DNA from: Acidobacteriota bacterium
GTDB lineage: Bacteria > Acidobacteriota > Aminicenantia > Aminicenantales > Aminicenantaceae
Direction: 5' to 3'
Assembly (NCBI GenBank): GCA_030669585.1
Contig: DAOVDI010000014.1
Span: forward strand, 1 to 36,318
DNA length: 36,318 nucleotides
Shown here: in pieces, positions 1-7,645 of the stretch
Numbering within the stretch: position 1 is the first letter of the stretch
Layout: each line of letters starts with the position of its first letter
Program-made: the position numbers and the translations under genes
Notes under the pieces: model-generated
Seen by the model: the letters and a program-made list of their open reading frames with translations, nothing else
What the model was told of the DNA's origin: nothing
Databases searched by the model: none

Positions 1-2
1 CC

Positions 3-281
3 GAGATTCTTTCTCCTACTCCCAAAAAACAAGGGATTGCTGACCGGTCTGCCGGCTTGAGCTCCTATGTTATGAGATCTGTTTACGGATTGGCCAGGGG
101 GAACGAGCCCGTGAGCCAGGCGGCCAAGAAGAGGTATGAAAAGTCAAAAGTCATGGTGGAAGCTTTTATGGTAAAGTTCAACACGGTATTTAAAGAAGAT
201 GTTGAAAATTTTAAGAAATTGGTTGCTGAATCCGGATTTTCAATGTTCAAGCCCTTCAAACCACTTAAGTTGGATAAGTAA
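3..281 (+). CDS. C-terminal end of an unidentified protein (5' end outside window)
   Basis: The reading frame is open from the first bases of the window to a TAA at 279-281, so this is the last ~92 codons of a longer gene that begins upstream. A TTG at 57 could be read as a start, but the frame continues without a stop to its left and no ribosome binding site precedes it, so a partial gene is the better reading. The visible tail is rich in Lys, Phe and Val and looks like an amphipathic helical end. It is loosely reminiscent of the C-termini of long BNR/sortilin-repeat 'glycosyl hydrolase-like' secreted proteins of anaerobes, but that is an impression only and I assign no function. Confidence 0.6.
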   Translation, partial: EILSPTPKKQGIADRSAGLSSYVMRSVYGLARGNEPVSQAAKKRYEKSKVMVEAFMVKFNTVFKEDVENFKKLVAESGFSMFKPFKPLKLDK

Positions 282-339
282 TTAATTCGTTCGTCTCGTT
301 ATGATTAATTATGCGAGTCCTACGCTGCGGTCATTTATA

Positions 340-368
340 TTGGCAAAGATGAACTCCCTTGTTATAAA
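340..368 (+). promoter_or_regulatory. Putative sigma-70 promoter of the aldolase gene
   Basis: TTGGCA at 340-345 and TATAAA at 363-368 are separated by 17 bp, a near-consensus sigma-70 layout. The predicted start of transcription would be near 375, leaving a leader of about 35 nt that contains the GAGGAG ribosome binding site (397-402) of the gene at 409. Called by inspection only. Confidence 0.45.
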
Positions 369-408
369 ATGGTTGTGCTAAATGTTTTGATAGTTTGAGG
401 AGAATGCC

Positions 409-1044
409 GTGAATAAAGATGAAGTTTTTGATGTCATTTTATCTACAAAAGTCATCGCTGTTATCAGGATGGCCGATACAGAAAAATTGGCGAAAGTCAT
501 CCGTTCCGTCCAGGAGGGTGGTGTCAAAGCCATTGAAATAACAATGACGACTCCAGATGCAGTCAATGTGATCCACACAATATCAAAAAAGAAATCAAAG
601 GATATTTTGCTCGGAGCCGGCAGTGTTCTTGATCCGGAAACTGCTGCTCTTGTCATCCATTCCGGAGCCGACTTTGTCGTCTCTCCGGCCACCAATCCGG
701 AAATGATCAAGCTCTGCAACAGGTACGGCAAGCTTGTGGCGCCGGGAGCATTCACTCCAACCGAGATCATCTCCGCATGGGAGATAGGGGCTGATATAGT
801 AAAAATATTCCCTGCCACTTCTGTGGGGCCCAAATACTTTAAAGATATTAAGGGGCCGCTTCCTCAAGTGAGACTTATGCCTACCGGAGGAGTCAATTTG
901 GATAACGCGAGGGAATTTATTAAAAATGGGGCGTGCTGTGTGGGGATAGGCACTGCGCTTCTAGATAAAAAAGCCATTGCAGAAAACAATTGGGATGTCC
1001 TGACACAAAAAGCTGAAAGCCTGATCAAGTCAGTAAAGGCTTGA
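409..1044 (+). CDS. eda: KDPG/KHG aldolase family protein
   Basis: A 211-residue class I aldolase of the 2-dehydro-3-deoxy-phosphogluconate / 4-hydroxy-2-oxoglutarate aldolase family, a normal length for the family. Family landmarks are in order: AIEIT with the catalytic Glu (E43), the LLGAGSV phosphate-barrel strand, FVVSPATNPE, PGAFTPTEI, the Schiff-base lysine in VKIFPA (K132), and the MPTGGV phosphate-binding loop. The start is GTG at 409, chosen because GAGGAG sits 6 bp upstream and the alignment begins there. The known reaction cleaves KDPG (or a 2-keto-4-hydroxy acid) to pyruvate and an aldehyde in the cytoplasm, in Entner-Doudoroff or uronate/amino-sugar acid breakdown. No dehydratase or KDG kinase lies next to it, so the exact substrate is open. 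Its last 20 bp overlap the end of the convergent PIG-L gene. Confidence 0.9.
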   Translation: MNKDEVFDVILSTKVIAVIRMADTEKLAKVIRSVQEGGVKAIEITMTTPDAVNVIHTISKKKSKDILLGAGSVLDPETAALVIHSGADFVVSPATNPEMIKLCNRYGKLVAPGAFTPTEIISAWEIGADIVKIFPATSVGPKYFKDIKGPLPQVRLMPTGGVNLDNAREFIKNGACCVGIGTALLDKKAIAENNWDVLTQKAESLIKSVKA

Positions 1045-1795
1045 AGTATAGATCCCCGAGGATGTCCTTGAGAGGGTCTATATCGGTCGAGGAATATCCA
1101 AGATGGTTATGCCTCCTCCATCCTTCTGAAAATTTAAATTTTCCTGACATGAACCCGACCTCTTTTGTCATATCTGCCATTGTTATGAGATAGGAATCGA
1201 GTCCCTGGCTTTTGTGAAGCCAGTTTTTCTGGCTCTTGTGTTTGGCCAGCATTTCTGTTTTTTTATCCATAACCGAGCCGACATCCACGTAAGACTCCGG
1301 ATAGATCTTTTTTCTCATCATGTCTTTGAGCCCATAAGGAAGTGCATGATATAAGGCAATATCCTTGATATAGGGGGGGGTTGGAGGATCGGTGTTGTAG
1401 TTAGGCACTCCCCGGATAAATGCGGCTGTTACTGCGATTTTTGCCGCATTCATGTGGTCTTCCATGTAGTCTTCCATGGACATGGCAAGAAGGATATCCG
1501 GCTGTACCTGACGGATGGTAGCTGCAACTTTGCGGATCAATTTATGCGTGTAGAAAACATCCAGATCATCTGTTATACTTTCGTGAAAGATTGCCCCTAT
1601 AAGAGAGGCTGCGCTTTTGCCTTCTTCTCTCCGGATCTTGATAAAATCATCCCTGCTTTGGGTTTGTGTGCCGCAGCTGCCATTAGCGATATTCATATAA
1701 TGAAGACTGTTCCCTTTTTTCTTTAGAAGGATCAATGTGCCTCCCATCATGAATTCGATATCATCAGGATGGCAGCCAAGTGCTAATACAATCAT
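1025..1795 (-). CDS. PIG-L/LmbE family deacetylase
   Basis: A 256-residue protein beginning with the LmbE/PIG-L signature ALGCHPDDIEF, where His9 and Asp12 are zinc ligands and Asp11 the likely general base. The third zinc ligand is in EDHMNAAK (His114); the usual HPDH form is altered to MEDH but keeps the metal-binding His. Members remove N-acetyl groups from GlcNAc-type sugars (GlcNAc-PI, MshB/BshB substrates, chitobiose). The start ATG has AAAGGA 8 bp upstream. It is the last gene of the minus-strand sugar operon, 22 bp after the NagB-like gene, an order that suggests deacetylation and deamination act on the same amino sugar or glycoside (inference). The gene converges on the aldolase gene with a 20-bp overlap. 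Confidence 0.85.
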   Translation of the reverse strand: MIVLALGCHPDDIEFMMGGTLILLKKKGNSLHYMNIANGSCGTQTQSRDDFIKIRREEGKSAASLIGAIFHESITDDLDVFYTHKLIRKVAATIRQVQPDILLAMSMEDYMEDHMNAAKIAVTAAFIRGVPNYNTDPPTPPYIKDIALYHALPYGLKDMMRKKIYPESYVDVGSVMDKKTEMLAKHKSQKNWLHKSQGLDSYLITMADMTKEVGFMSGKFKFSEGWRRHNHLGYSSTDIDPLKDILGDLYFKPLLT

Positions 1796-1817
1796 GTTTT
1801 ATCCTTTGAATTAATTA

Positions 1818-2747
1818 TCAGTGCATTTCAACTTCGCAGGTTCCGATCCCTTCCCTGTAGTAATTGAACCGGACATTGGGATGACCGGCCAGAAGTGACA
1901 TTGGAACGGATGAATCAGGTATTTTCTTTGAGATCATAAATGCGGTCAAGCGGATTCCAAATGGGTTGTCGTGGCTTCCAAAATGCCAGATAGAGACTTT
2001 TTCAGACTTCCAGGTTTCAACAGGGCCTACGGTTACAGCGCGAACAGGGATGTTGCTGACCACTCCTCCTCCTGATGTTCTGGCATTCTGGATCAGGGTC
2101 ATCGGATGAAGATCGACAACCCTTGTTTTGAGTTTTCTGTACTCCTCAGGAGAGGGAGGGATGTCTTTATACTGTCCTTCTCTTTTCACCGGGTCGTTAA
2201 AGGCCCAGTGTTTGACCTCTCCCTGTCCCCCCTGCATAAGAAGACATTTTATCTCAAAAAAACTGTTTGAAAAATCTTTAATACCGCCTGCTGTTGGGAA
2301 GTGGATATTTTCCTTTGGCATGGCCCATTTTTTATCGATCCGGTTAAAACAGAGATCCATATCCGACCTGGCAAAACTGAGCGGGTGATCCAGCCCGACT
2401 TCCTTGTCGCCGATAACCCATTCGTCCATTCCCCAGAAATGCGCATTTTTAAGATCGATCTCCAGGTCATTGACCAATTGGGCAACCAGAGGGAGCTGTT
2501 CGGTCGGCCCGATGGGGCCGCATATGCCGGCAGGGCGGCTTTCTGTTGCTTCTTTCCAGGTCTTTATATATTCAAGGGCTTCTGCCATATAAAAGGATTC
2601 TCTTGAGTCGAATATTTTGATACTGAAACCGGGCCTGGAGAGCTGTTCGATATCCTTTACAGTGAGTTTTGCCGCGTCGGCCTGTATCTCTTCATTCAGG
2701 GTAGTATAGTCCCACCATTCCGGGGCAATGCTGCTGAGTTTTCTCAT
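1818..2747 (-). CDS. NagB-like glucosamine-6-phosphate deaminase/isomerase family protein
   Basis: A 309-residue protein of the NagB/RpiA/6-phosphogluconolactonase-type fold. The GMDEWV segment matches the NagB MDEY/W motif carrying the catalytic Asp. A later KHWAFNDP segment corresponds to the GHIAFNEP motif with its catalytic His, though the preceding Gly-Asp-Gly is replaced (GGQGEVKHW). The phosphate-binding loop near residues 75-82 (CGPIGPTE) is also changed from the canonical TGSTP. These departures suggest a divergent substrate rather than plain glucosamine-6-phosphate, so I give no gene symbol. It is longer than E. coli NagB (266 residues), with an N-terminal extension of ~40 residues. 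The start ATG has a strong AGGAGG. It sits between the lyxose-isomerase-like gene and the PIG-L deacetylase. Confidence 0.75.
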   Translation of the reverse strand: MRKLSSIAPEWWDYTTLNEEIQADAAKLTVKDIEQLSRPGFSIKIFDSRESFYMAEALEYIKTWKEATESRPAGICGPIGPTEQLPLVAQLVNDLEIDLKNAHFWGMDEWVIGDKEVGLDHPLSFARSDMDLCFNRIDKKWAMPKENIHFPTAGGIKDFSNSFFEIKCLLMQGGQGEVKHWAFNDPVKREGQYKDIPPSPEEYRKLKTRVVDLHPMTLIQNARTSGGGVVSNIPVRAVTVGPVETWKSEKVSIWHFGSHDNPFGIRLTAFMISKKIPDSSVPMSLLAGHPNVRFNYYREGIGTCEVEMH

Positions 2748-2775
2748 GATTTCCTCCTGATCTATTTTGCCGGAC

Positions 2776-3324
2776 TTATTCGCTGATCAGTCTTACGATA
2801 GCTGGTTCGTCTTCTTCGATCTTGCTGAAGCGACTGATCTGTTCGTCCGCAAAGAAGTTATCATGCAGATCGTCATTGGCAGTCGATACCTCGCCGATGA
2901 TTACATACTCTGATTTAGCCCAGAACGTGTGCGGAACTCCCTGCACTAAGGTAATCCGTTCCCCTGCTTTCAGGATCAAGGATTTTGCAGTGGGGATATC
3001 ACGTTCTTCCCCGTTGACCTGAAGCCGCACAGTGTCTCTGTCTGAAAAAACCTGGATCGCCAGCTTTCCCCAGCGGCATATAATATCCTCCTTTTTGGAT
3101 TTGTGATAGTGCCGGGGAGTTACCTGGTTTTGTCTGGAGTACATCAGCTTCTCGCAGTATTCTGGCTGTTCAGTCAGATTCACCAGGACAAGACCCTTGT
3201 TCATGAAGTCGCCCTGCCCGAGGTCGGTCACATCCCACCTTGGATTAGGTGGCAGTGTCCAGCCATGGCGCTCAAAGGCTGCCTTAGCCTCGCGAATTGC
3301 TGCGTTGATCTCTGACCGTTTCAT
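2776..3324 (-). CDS. D-lyxose ketol-isomerase-like cupin
   Basis: A 182-residue single-domain cupin of the D-lyxose/D-mannose isomerase type (Pfam Lyx_isomer, recalled). The metal site is visible: His72 and His74 in [11 protein letters not shown] with Glu79, and a fourth ligand His132 in GVPHTFW. The family interconverts aldo- and keto-sugars such as D-lyxose/D-xylulose or D-mannose/D-fructose using Mn2+. I choose the ATG at 3324 over an in-frame ATG 7 codons earlier (3345) because GGAGAG lies just upstream of 3324 and falls inside the longer version. The gene lies 32 bp after the GHMP kinase gene and 28 bp before the NagB-like gene on the same strand, so they are probably co-transcribed. Confidence 0.8.
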   Translation of the reverse strand: MKRSEINAAIREAKAAFERHGWTLPPNPRWDVTDLGQGDFMNKGLVLVNLTEQPEYCEKLMYSRQNQVTPRHYHKSKKEDIICRWGKLAIQVFSDRDTVRLQVNGEERDIPTAKSLILKAGERITLVQGVPHTFWAKSEYVIIGEVSTANDDLHDNFFADEQISRFSKIEEDEPAIVRLISE

Positions 3325-3356
3325 ATTCTCTCCTTTTTCATGCATTCATTGGTATG

Positions 3357-4388
3357 TCAATGTGTTTCCCATACTCTCAATCCGTAACGGCTCAGATAAA
3401 CAGGAATATGTATGAACTTGCTGTTGGCGGATTCGATATTTCGAAGCATCTTTCTCTTATTACTGGGGGAAGGGCTGCTCAGAAGTGTGATAGAACCCCC
3501 TTTGCCACCTGCTCCATTAACTTTCCAGCCAAGTGCTCCGTGATGCCGGGCAATCTCGATAACCTGTTTTGTGGCCTCTGAAACCAGGTGAGGACTCAGA
3601 TCAGCCTGGGCTTCTGTGTTTTCGCGCATCGCAGCGCCAAAGGCCTTAAAATCGCCGGCATACAGGGCATTTTTCCCTTTTTCCGGGGGGATTCGCAGGG
3701 CTTTGATCTTTTTGCAGTCAGGACCTGCTCCTTCGAGCTCACGGATAACCTTTTCATGAACATCCGAGGATTTGTGAGTCTCTCCCAGATAAACGAGAGA
3801 CAGGCGAGATTCCAGTTCCCAGCATACAGTGTTGGGGATATGTATATGAGAAACTTGAGAGTCTGGATACCGGGTCATCTCGATGTAGCAAATACCGCCA
3901 TATGCGGATGCAATCTGATCCTGTATTCCAGATTGGAGTTTCAGATAGTGGGTTTCCACTTCATGGGCCTTTGCAGCGATCTCGCCTTGAGTCATGCGGT
4001 CCGGGGTCAGCATGTCAAGTGCGCCGATCAATGCCACCGATACCGCCGCAGACGTGCCGGTAGAGCACCCGCTAGGTGCTTCGGAGTAAATGCTCACTTC
4101 AATGTCCAGATCAAGGGGAATGTTCATCGCATCAACAGCCGCCTCCAGCAGCGGATGTTTGTCGTATACGATCTCCGCTGGATCAATTGTATAGTGCTGA
4201 GAGTAGTTTTCAGCATAGATGGTTACTTTTCCCTTTGCTTGTTTTGTCTCTTTGAGAACCATCTGACACTGAACAAAGGGACTAACACTGATGTTCAAGA
4301 CTTTGCCGTGCTCAGCAAACCATGTGTCGGTCCAACCACCAAGATCACAGATCCGGACCGGGGCGACAGAGTTAATAATTCGTGTCAT
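3357..4388 (-). CDS. GHMP-family sugar kinase
   Basis: A 343-residue GHMP kinase. The N-terminus has APVRICDLGGWTDT, the sugar-binding start seen in heptose and fucose kinases. The ATP-binding motif 2 is APSGCSTGTSAA (about 106-117), a Thr-containing variant of PxxxGLGSSAA. The GIQDQIASAYGG segment and a C-terminal motif 3 (VNGAGGKGGS) follow. It most resembles the branch with D-glycero-D-manno-heptose-7-phosphate kinase and bacterial fucokinase domains, which make sugar-1-phosphates as substrates for nucleotidyltransferases. Its start codon is 1 bp after the stop of the aldo/keto reductase gene, so translation is probably coupled. An RmlA-type nucleotidyltransferase two genes upstream fits a kinase-then-nucleotidyl transfer step, although the exact sugar is unknown. 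Confidence 0.8.
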   Translation of the reverse strand: MTRIINSVAPVRICDLGGWTDTWFAEHGKVLNISVSPFVQCQMVLKETKQAKGKVTIYAENYSQHYTIDPAEIVYDKHPLLEAAVDAMNIPLDLDIEVSIYSEAPSGCSTGTSAAVSVALIGALDMLTPDRMTQGEIAAKAHEVETHYLKLQSGIQDQIASAYGGICYIEMTRYPDSQVSHIHIPNTVCWELESRLSLVYLGETHKSSDVHEKVIRELEGAGPDCKKIKALRIPPEKGKNALYAGDFKAFGAAMRENTEAQADLSPHLVSEATKQVIEIARHHGALGWKVNGAGGKGGSITLLSSPSPSNKRKMLRNIESANSKFIHIPVYLSRYGLRVWETH

Positions 4389-4389
4389 C

Positions 4390-5451
4390 TCAGATGATCT
4401 TTTCTATGGCATTGATATGTTCAGGCTCCAGTTTGATCTTTCCTGCTTTGGCGTTTTCTTCCAGTTGAGCTGTTGTGGATGATGCGGCGATGATTGGCCC
4501 CATTCCTGGAAGCTGCAGCATATAAGCGAGAGTGAGCTGGGTCAGGGTAAGACCCCATTCATGAGCCAGGTCTACAAGCAGGTGTAATTTTTTCAGTATA
4601 TCTTTTGTCAGTTCCTTATCCAGCCTGTTCTCGTCTACAAGCCGGTCACCGGCCTTGAGAGCAGATCTGTCCAGATACCGTTCGGACAACAGGCCGCCTC
4701 TCAAGGGGCTGAAGGGTATATAGGAAAGGCCGTTCCGGGCGCAGTATTCCAATGTTCCTTTTCTTTCAGGTTCTTCTCCGTAAAGGATGTCAAATTGATT
4801 CTGTACCGATTGGATCTGTGACCGCCGGAATTTTTTGGAATATTTAGCGTACTGCTGGAGCTGTTCTGAGTTGAAGTTTGAAACACCAATATAGCGGATC
4901 AGATCCTGGGAAATGAGATCCTCAGCAGCCAACAGGCTTTCTTCGATTGGCGTGTCTTCATCAAACCAGTGAAACTGCATGATCTCTATCCTGTCTGTCT
5001 GCAAACGGTCGAGTGAGGCATAAGTCGATTCCAGGATGTTAACTCTCGAAAGCCTGCAGTAATTAGGTGTCAAGCCATCCATCTGGCCATACATTTTGGT
5101 GGCAAGTTCGACATTGCGGCGCTGATCCGGGTTGGCGGCTAACCATTTGCCGATAACGCGTTCGGAATTTCCGCTGGATGCGTTATAGCGATTGGCCGTA
5201 TCCCAGAATGTGACCCCTTCCTCAATGGCCTTGTCAAAGATCTTGAATGCGGTTTTTTCATCCACACGGGACCCGTCTCCGGTTTCAGGATAGCCGTATT
5301 TCCATGTGCCGAGGCCGATATTGGATACCATTAGCCCTGTATTTCCGAAAGGCCTGAAAGGCATTTTATTAAAGCTGTCAAGTGTAAAAGCCAGTCCGTA
5401 TAAATCAGGGTTGGGAATTAAATGGTCGATAATGTTACTTTTTTTACTCAT
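4390..5451 (-). CDS. Aldo/keto reductase (AKR superfamily)
   Basis: A 353-residue NAD(P)H-dependent aldo/keto reductase. The catalytic tetrad is visible: Asp in FWDTANRYN with the catalytic Tyr four residues on, Lys in LATKMYG, and His in MQFHWFD. The IGVSNFN strand and the C-terminal NADPH-binding helix (PIIAASSTTAQLEEN) are also present. The family reduces or oxidises sugar aldehydes/ketones and other carbonyls in the cytoplasm. A ~30-residue N-terminal extension precedes the usual FGNTGL start; I keep the ATG at 5451 because AAGGA lies 8 bp upstream. It is the second gene of the sugar operon, 38 bp after the nucleotidyltransferase gene and 1 bp before the GHMP kinase start. Confidence 0.88.
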   Translation of the reverse strand: MSKKSNIIDHLIPNPDLYGLAFTLDSFNKMPFRPFGNTGLMVSNIGLGTWKYGYPETGDGSRVDEKTAFKIFDKAIEEGVTFWDTANRYNASSGNSERVIGKWLAANPDQRRNVELATKMYGQMDGLTPNYCRLSRVNILESTYASLDRLQTDRIEIMQFHWFDEDTPIEESLLAAEDLISQDLIRYIGVSNFNSEQLQQYAKYSKKFRRSQIQSVQNQFDILYGEEPERKGTLEYCARNGLSYIPFSPLRGGLLSERYLDRSALKAGDRLVDENRLDKELTKDILKKLHLLVDLAHEWGLTLTQLTLAYMLQLPGMGPIIAASSTTAQLEENAKAGKIKLEPEHINAIEKII

Positions 5452-5489
5452 TATTTTATTCCTTGATCAATATTTATTCAGGTACAAGA

Positions 5490-6374
5490 CTATATATTTT
5501 CTTTCAGGATGATGGAGAGATAATCCCGGTATAGACAATCCGGAAGGGTTTGAATAAACTTTTTCAAATGATCTGTATCTATAAATCCCATCCGAAGGGC
5601 CACTTCCTCCGGGCATCCGAATTTTAATCCTTGACGCTTTTCAAGAGTCGAAATAAAAGAGGATGCGTCAAGCAGGCTTTCCGGTGTTCCGGTATCCAAC
5701 CATGCAATGCCTCTTCCCATAATCTTTGCCCGAAGTTTTCCTCTTTTCAGATATTCCAGGTTGAGATCAGTGATCTCCAGTTCTCCCCGGTCCGATGGTT
5801 TGAGGCTTTTTGTGAAGTCCACAACTTCGTTGTTATAAACATATACGCCTGTCACAGCATAATTGGATTTCGGGATCTTCGGCTTTTCCTCTATACTGAT
5901 GACTTTTTTATTTTTGTCGAATTCAACCACCCCGTATCTTTCTGGATCATTTACATAATATCCAAAAACAGTGGCTCCGGTATTGGTCATGAACGCGTCG
6001 CGTAGAAAATCGTAATCCCCATAAAACAGATTGTCACCCAGGATCAGGATGACCTGGTCATTGCCGATAAACTCTTCTCCGATAAGAAAGGCCTGTGCGA
6101 TGCCTTTGGGTTTTTCCTGGACAGCATAGGAAAGCCGTATTCCCCACTGTGAGCCGTCCTTGAGGAGATCACGAAATCTTGGCAGATCAGTGGGTGTGGA
6201 GATGACAAGGATGTTCTGGATTCCGGACAGCATAAGCGTGCTCAGCGGGTAATAGATCATGGGTTTGTCATAGATAGGCTGGAGCTGTTTACTCATAACT
6301 TCGGTGAGGGGATAGAGCCGTGTTCCTGCGCCTCCCGCCAGAATGATTCCTTTTGTTTTTACTGAATTTACCAG
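5490..6374 (-). CDS. rmlA: Glucose-1-phosphate thymidylyltransferase-like (RmlA family), probable CTG start
   Basis: An RmlA-type sugar-1-phosphate nucleotidyltransferase. Landmarks are [33 protein letters not shown] with the metal-binding Asp, [49 protein letters not shown] and the family C-terminus. The first ATG (6296) would delete the essential nucleotide-binding loop. That loop is encoded in the same frame upstream (6300-6353: [16 protein letters not shown]). Between it and the in-frame TGA at 6384-6386 there is no ATG, GTG or TTG. The only plausible initiator is CTG at 6374, preceded by AGAGG with 5-bp spacing, which gives 294 residues, the usual family length. A recent frameshift is the alternative, since an ATG in the neighbouring frame starts at 6387. 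It is the first gene of the minus-strand sugar operon. Confidence 0.85.
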   Translation of the reverse strand: MVNSVKTKGIILAGGAGTRLYPLTEVMSKQLQPIYDKPMIYYPLSTLMLSGIQNILVISTPTDLPRFRDLLKDGSQWGIRLSYAVQEKPKGIAQAFLIGEEFIGNDQVILILGDNLFYGDYDFLRDAFMTNTGATVFGYYVNDPERYGVVEFDKNKKVISIEEKPKIPKSNYAVTGVYVYNNEVVDFTKSLKPSDRGELEITDLNLEYLKRGKLRAKIMGRGIAWLDTGTPESLLDASSFISTLEKRQGLKFGCPEEVALRMGFIDTDHLKKFIQTLPDCLYRDYLSIILKENI

Positions 6375-6484
6375 AACAACCTCTCATAAAAAGTCTATCA
6401 CAAAATATCCTGGATAAGAACAGGTTTTATGGGCAATTTCGAAAATCATTTTTAAAATACTGCGAAATAAAATTAAAAATTCGA

Positions 6485-6512
6485 TTGACAAGAGGAAAAA
6501 AATGCTTACAAT
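6485..6512 (+). promoter_or_regulatory. Promoter of the oxidative-stress operon
   Basis: A consensus -35 TTGACA at 6485-6490 is followed after 16 bp by a good -10 TACAAT at 6507-6512. The predicted transcription start (about 6519) is only a few bases before the ATG at 6523, so the mRNA would be leaderless or nearly so unless the ATG at 6535 is used. No Shine-Dalgarno precedes either ATG. The -10 box lies inside the palindromic operator described next. Confidence 0.6.
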
Positions 6513-6531
6513 ATAAATTGTAATGATTACA
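6506..6531 (+). promoter_or_regulatory. Overlapping palindromes: probable PerR/Fur-type operator
   Basis: Two palindromes overlap. At 6506-6523 TTACAAT and ATTGTAA flank a 4-bp centre. At 6519-6531 TGTAAT-G-ATTACA is a perfect 6-1-6 repeat; extended to 15 bp it matches the PerR-box pattern (TTATAAT-N-ATTATAA) at 12 of 14 arm positions. The first covers the -10 box and the second covers the start codon of the regulator gene. This is the expected place for autoregulation by the Fur/PerR-family protein encoded immediately downstream. Binding itself is inferred. Confidence 0.6.
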
Positions 6532-6945
6532 GAAATGGAATTAATCAAATCTAAATTACAGAAGAAGGAGATTACGCCTACCTATATAAGGTTGAGAGTT
6601 TTAGATTATCTTGAGGCGAACAAAGTACATCCTACGGCTGAAACAATATATAAAGCATTGGTAAAGGAAATTCCAACAATATCCAGAACTTCGGTGTACA
6701 ATACTTTGAATGGTTTTTTAGAAAAGGGGCTTATTTCTTCCATATTTATTACAGGTACAGAGACAAGGTTTGACAGTAATACCTCCCCTCATCATCATTT
6801 TTTTTGTGAAAAATGCGGACAGATAATCGATCTGGATATTGAGTGCAGCTATTTTAAAAAAGGATATGTGAAGGGCCATAAAATAAAAGAATTACATGGT
6901 TATTTTAAAGGCATATGCAAAAACTGTATTAAAAAAAGGAGATGA
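6523..6945 (+). CDS. perR: Fur-family transcriptional regulator, PerR-like
   Basis: A 140-residue Fur superfamily regulator (136 if the ATG at 6535 is used). The N-terminal winged helix has HPTAETIYKALV and the recognition-helix segment SRTSVYNTLN. The metal domain has RFD, HHHFFCEKCGQIIDLD and a C-terminal CKNC. The two CxxC pairs are the structural zinc site of PerR/Fur proteins. The Asp in RFD before the HxH matches the peroxide-sensing PerR arrangement more than Fur or Zur, but this is not decisive. It is the first gene of an operon of peroxide/superoxide/oxygen-reducing proteins, which supports a PerR role as a derepressible sensor. The next gene begins 3 bp after its stop. Confidence 0.85.
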   Translation: MITEMELIKSKLQKKEITPTYIRLRVLDYLEANKVHPTAETIYKALVKEIPTISRTSVYNTLNGFLEKGLISSIFITGTETRFDSNTSPHHHFFCEKCGQIIDLDIECSYFKKGYVKGHKIKELHGYFKGICKNCIKKRR

Positions 6946-6948
6946 AAT

Positions 6949-7644
6949 ATGGACATAAAAACTTTTTATAAAATAACTTACGGGATGTATGTAGTAAGTT
7001 CAAAAAAGGGAAATAAATTTAATGGACAGATTGCCAATACTGTCATGCAGGTAACAGCAGAGCCTCCAAAGCTTTTAGTTTGTATTAACAAAGAAAATTT
7101 AACTCATCAGTACATTCAGGAAAGCGGGGTCTTTTCAATATCTATTTTAGATCAGAATACACCCATGAAATTTATCGGGCATTTTGGTTTTAAGTCTGGT
7201 AGGGAATTCAATAAATTTAAAGAAATAGACCATAAAATAGGCAAAACAGGGGTTCCTGTCGTTACTTCGAATACTCTTGGATATTTGGAGTGTGAAATTG
7301 CCATGAGTATGGATGCGGGCACACATACAGCATTTGTTGGCAGGATTGTTGAAGCTCAAACAATCAAAGAAGGGGAACCACTGACTTATGCTTATTATCA
7401 CCAGATTAAAGGGGGAAAATCGACAGAAAAAGCCCCTACATATATTAAAAATGAAAAAAAAGAAATTAAGGAGGAAATGAAAATGGAAAAATATGTATGC
7501 ACTGTATGCGGCTATATTTATGATCCGGAAAAAGGTGATCCCGATTCAGGCATAAAACCAGGAACACCTTTTGAAGAAATACCTGATGATTGGGTATGTC
7601 CCATATGTGGTGTGACAAAAGACAACTTTGAAAAGGTAAAATAA
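6949..7644 (+). CDS. hrb: Flavin reductase-rubredoxin fusion (high-molecular-weight rubredoxin)
   Basis: A 231-residue two-domain electron carrier. Residues ~1-155 are a flavin-reductase-like FMN-binding domain ([36 protein letters not shown]). A charged Lys/Glu linker (~155-177) leads to a complete rubredoxin (179-231) with [10 protein letters not shown] and CPICG iron ligands. This architecture is known as Hrb in acetogens and clostridia, where it passes electrons from NADH to the flavodiiron protein encoded next to it. An AAGGAGG at 7468-7474 stands 8 bp before the in-frame ATG at 7483, which would give a free 53-residue rubredoxin. The flavodiiron gene begins 1 bp after its stop. Confidence 0.92.
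   Translation: MDIKTFYKITYGMYVVSSKKGNKFNGQIANTVMQVTAEPPKLLVCINKENLTHQYIQESGVFSISILDQNTPMKFIGHFGFKSGREFNKFKEIDHKIGKTGVPVVTSNTLGYLECEIAMSMDAGTHTAFVGRIVEAQTIKEGEPLTYAYYHQIKGGKSTEKAPTYIKNEKKEIKEEMKMEKYVCTVCGYIYDPEKGDPDSGIKPGTPFEEIPDDWVCPICGVTKDNFEKVK
7468..7485 (+). promoter_or_regulatory. Internal Shine-Dalgarno and start for a free rubredoxin
   Basis: Inside the fusion gene, a full AAGGAGG (7468-7474) is followed by in-frame ATG codons at 7477 and 7483. Translation from 7483 would yield exactly the rubredoxin domain (53 residues, the standard length of a free rubredoxin), ending at 7644. The site sits at the domain boundary, in the linker. Use of this site is inferred from sequence only. Confidence 0.5.
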
Positions 7645-7645
7645 A

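Noticed and set aside
279-311. An inverted TAATTAAT/ATTAATTA pair after the first gene as a terminator
   Set aside because: The stem is only A/T, the loop is 17 nt and no T-run follows; too weak to call.
378-833. A 151-codon minus-strand frame opposite the aldolase gene
   Set aside because: The aldolase on the other strand has all catalytic motifs; this frame is a shadow.
3588-4397. A 269-codon plus-strand frame opposite the GHMP kinase gene
   Set aside because: It is antisense to a gene with clear motifs and has no ribosome site or family similarity.
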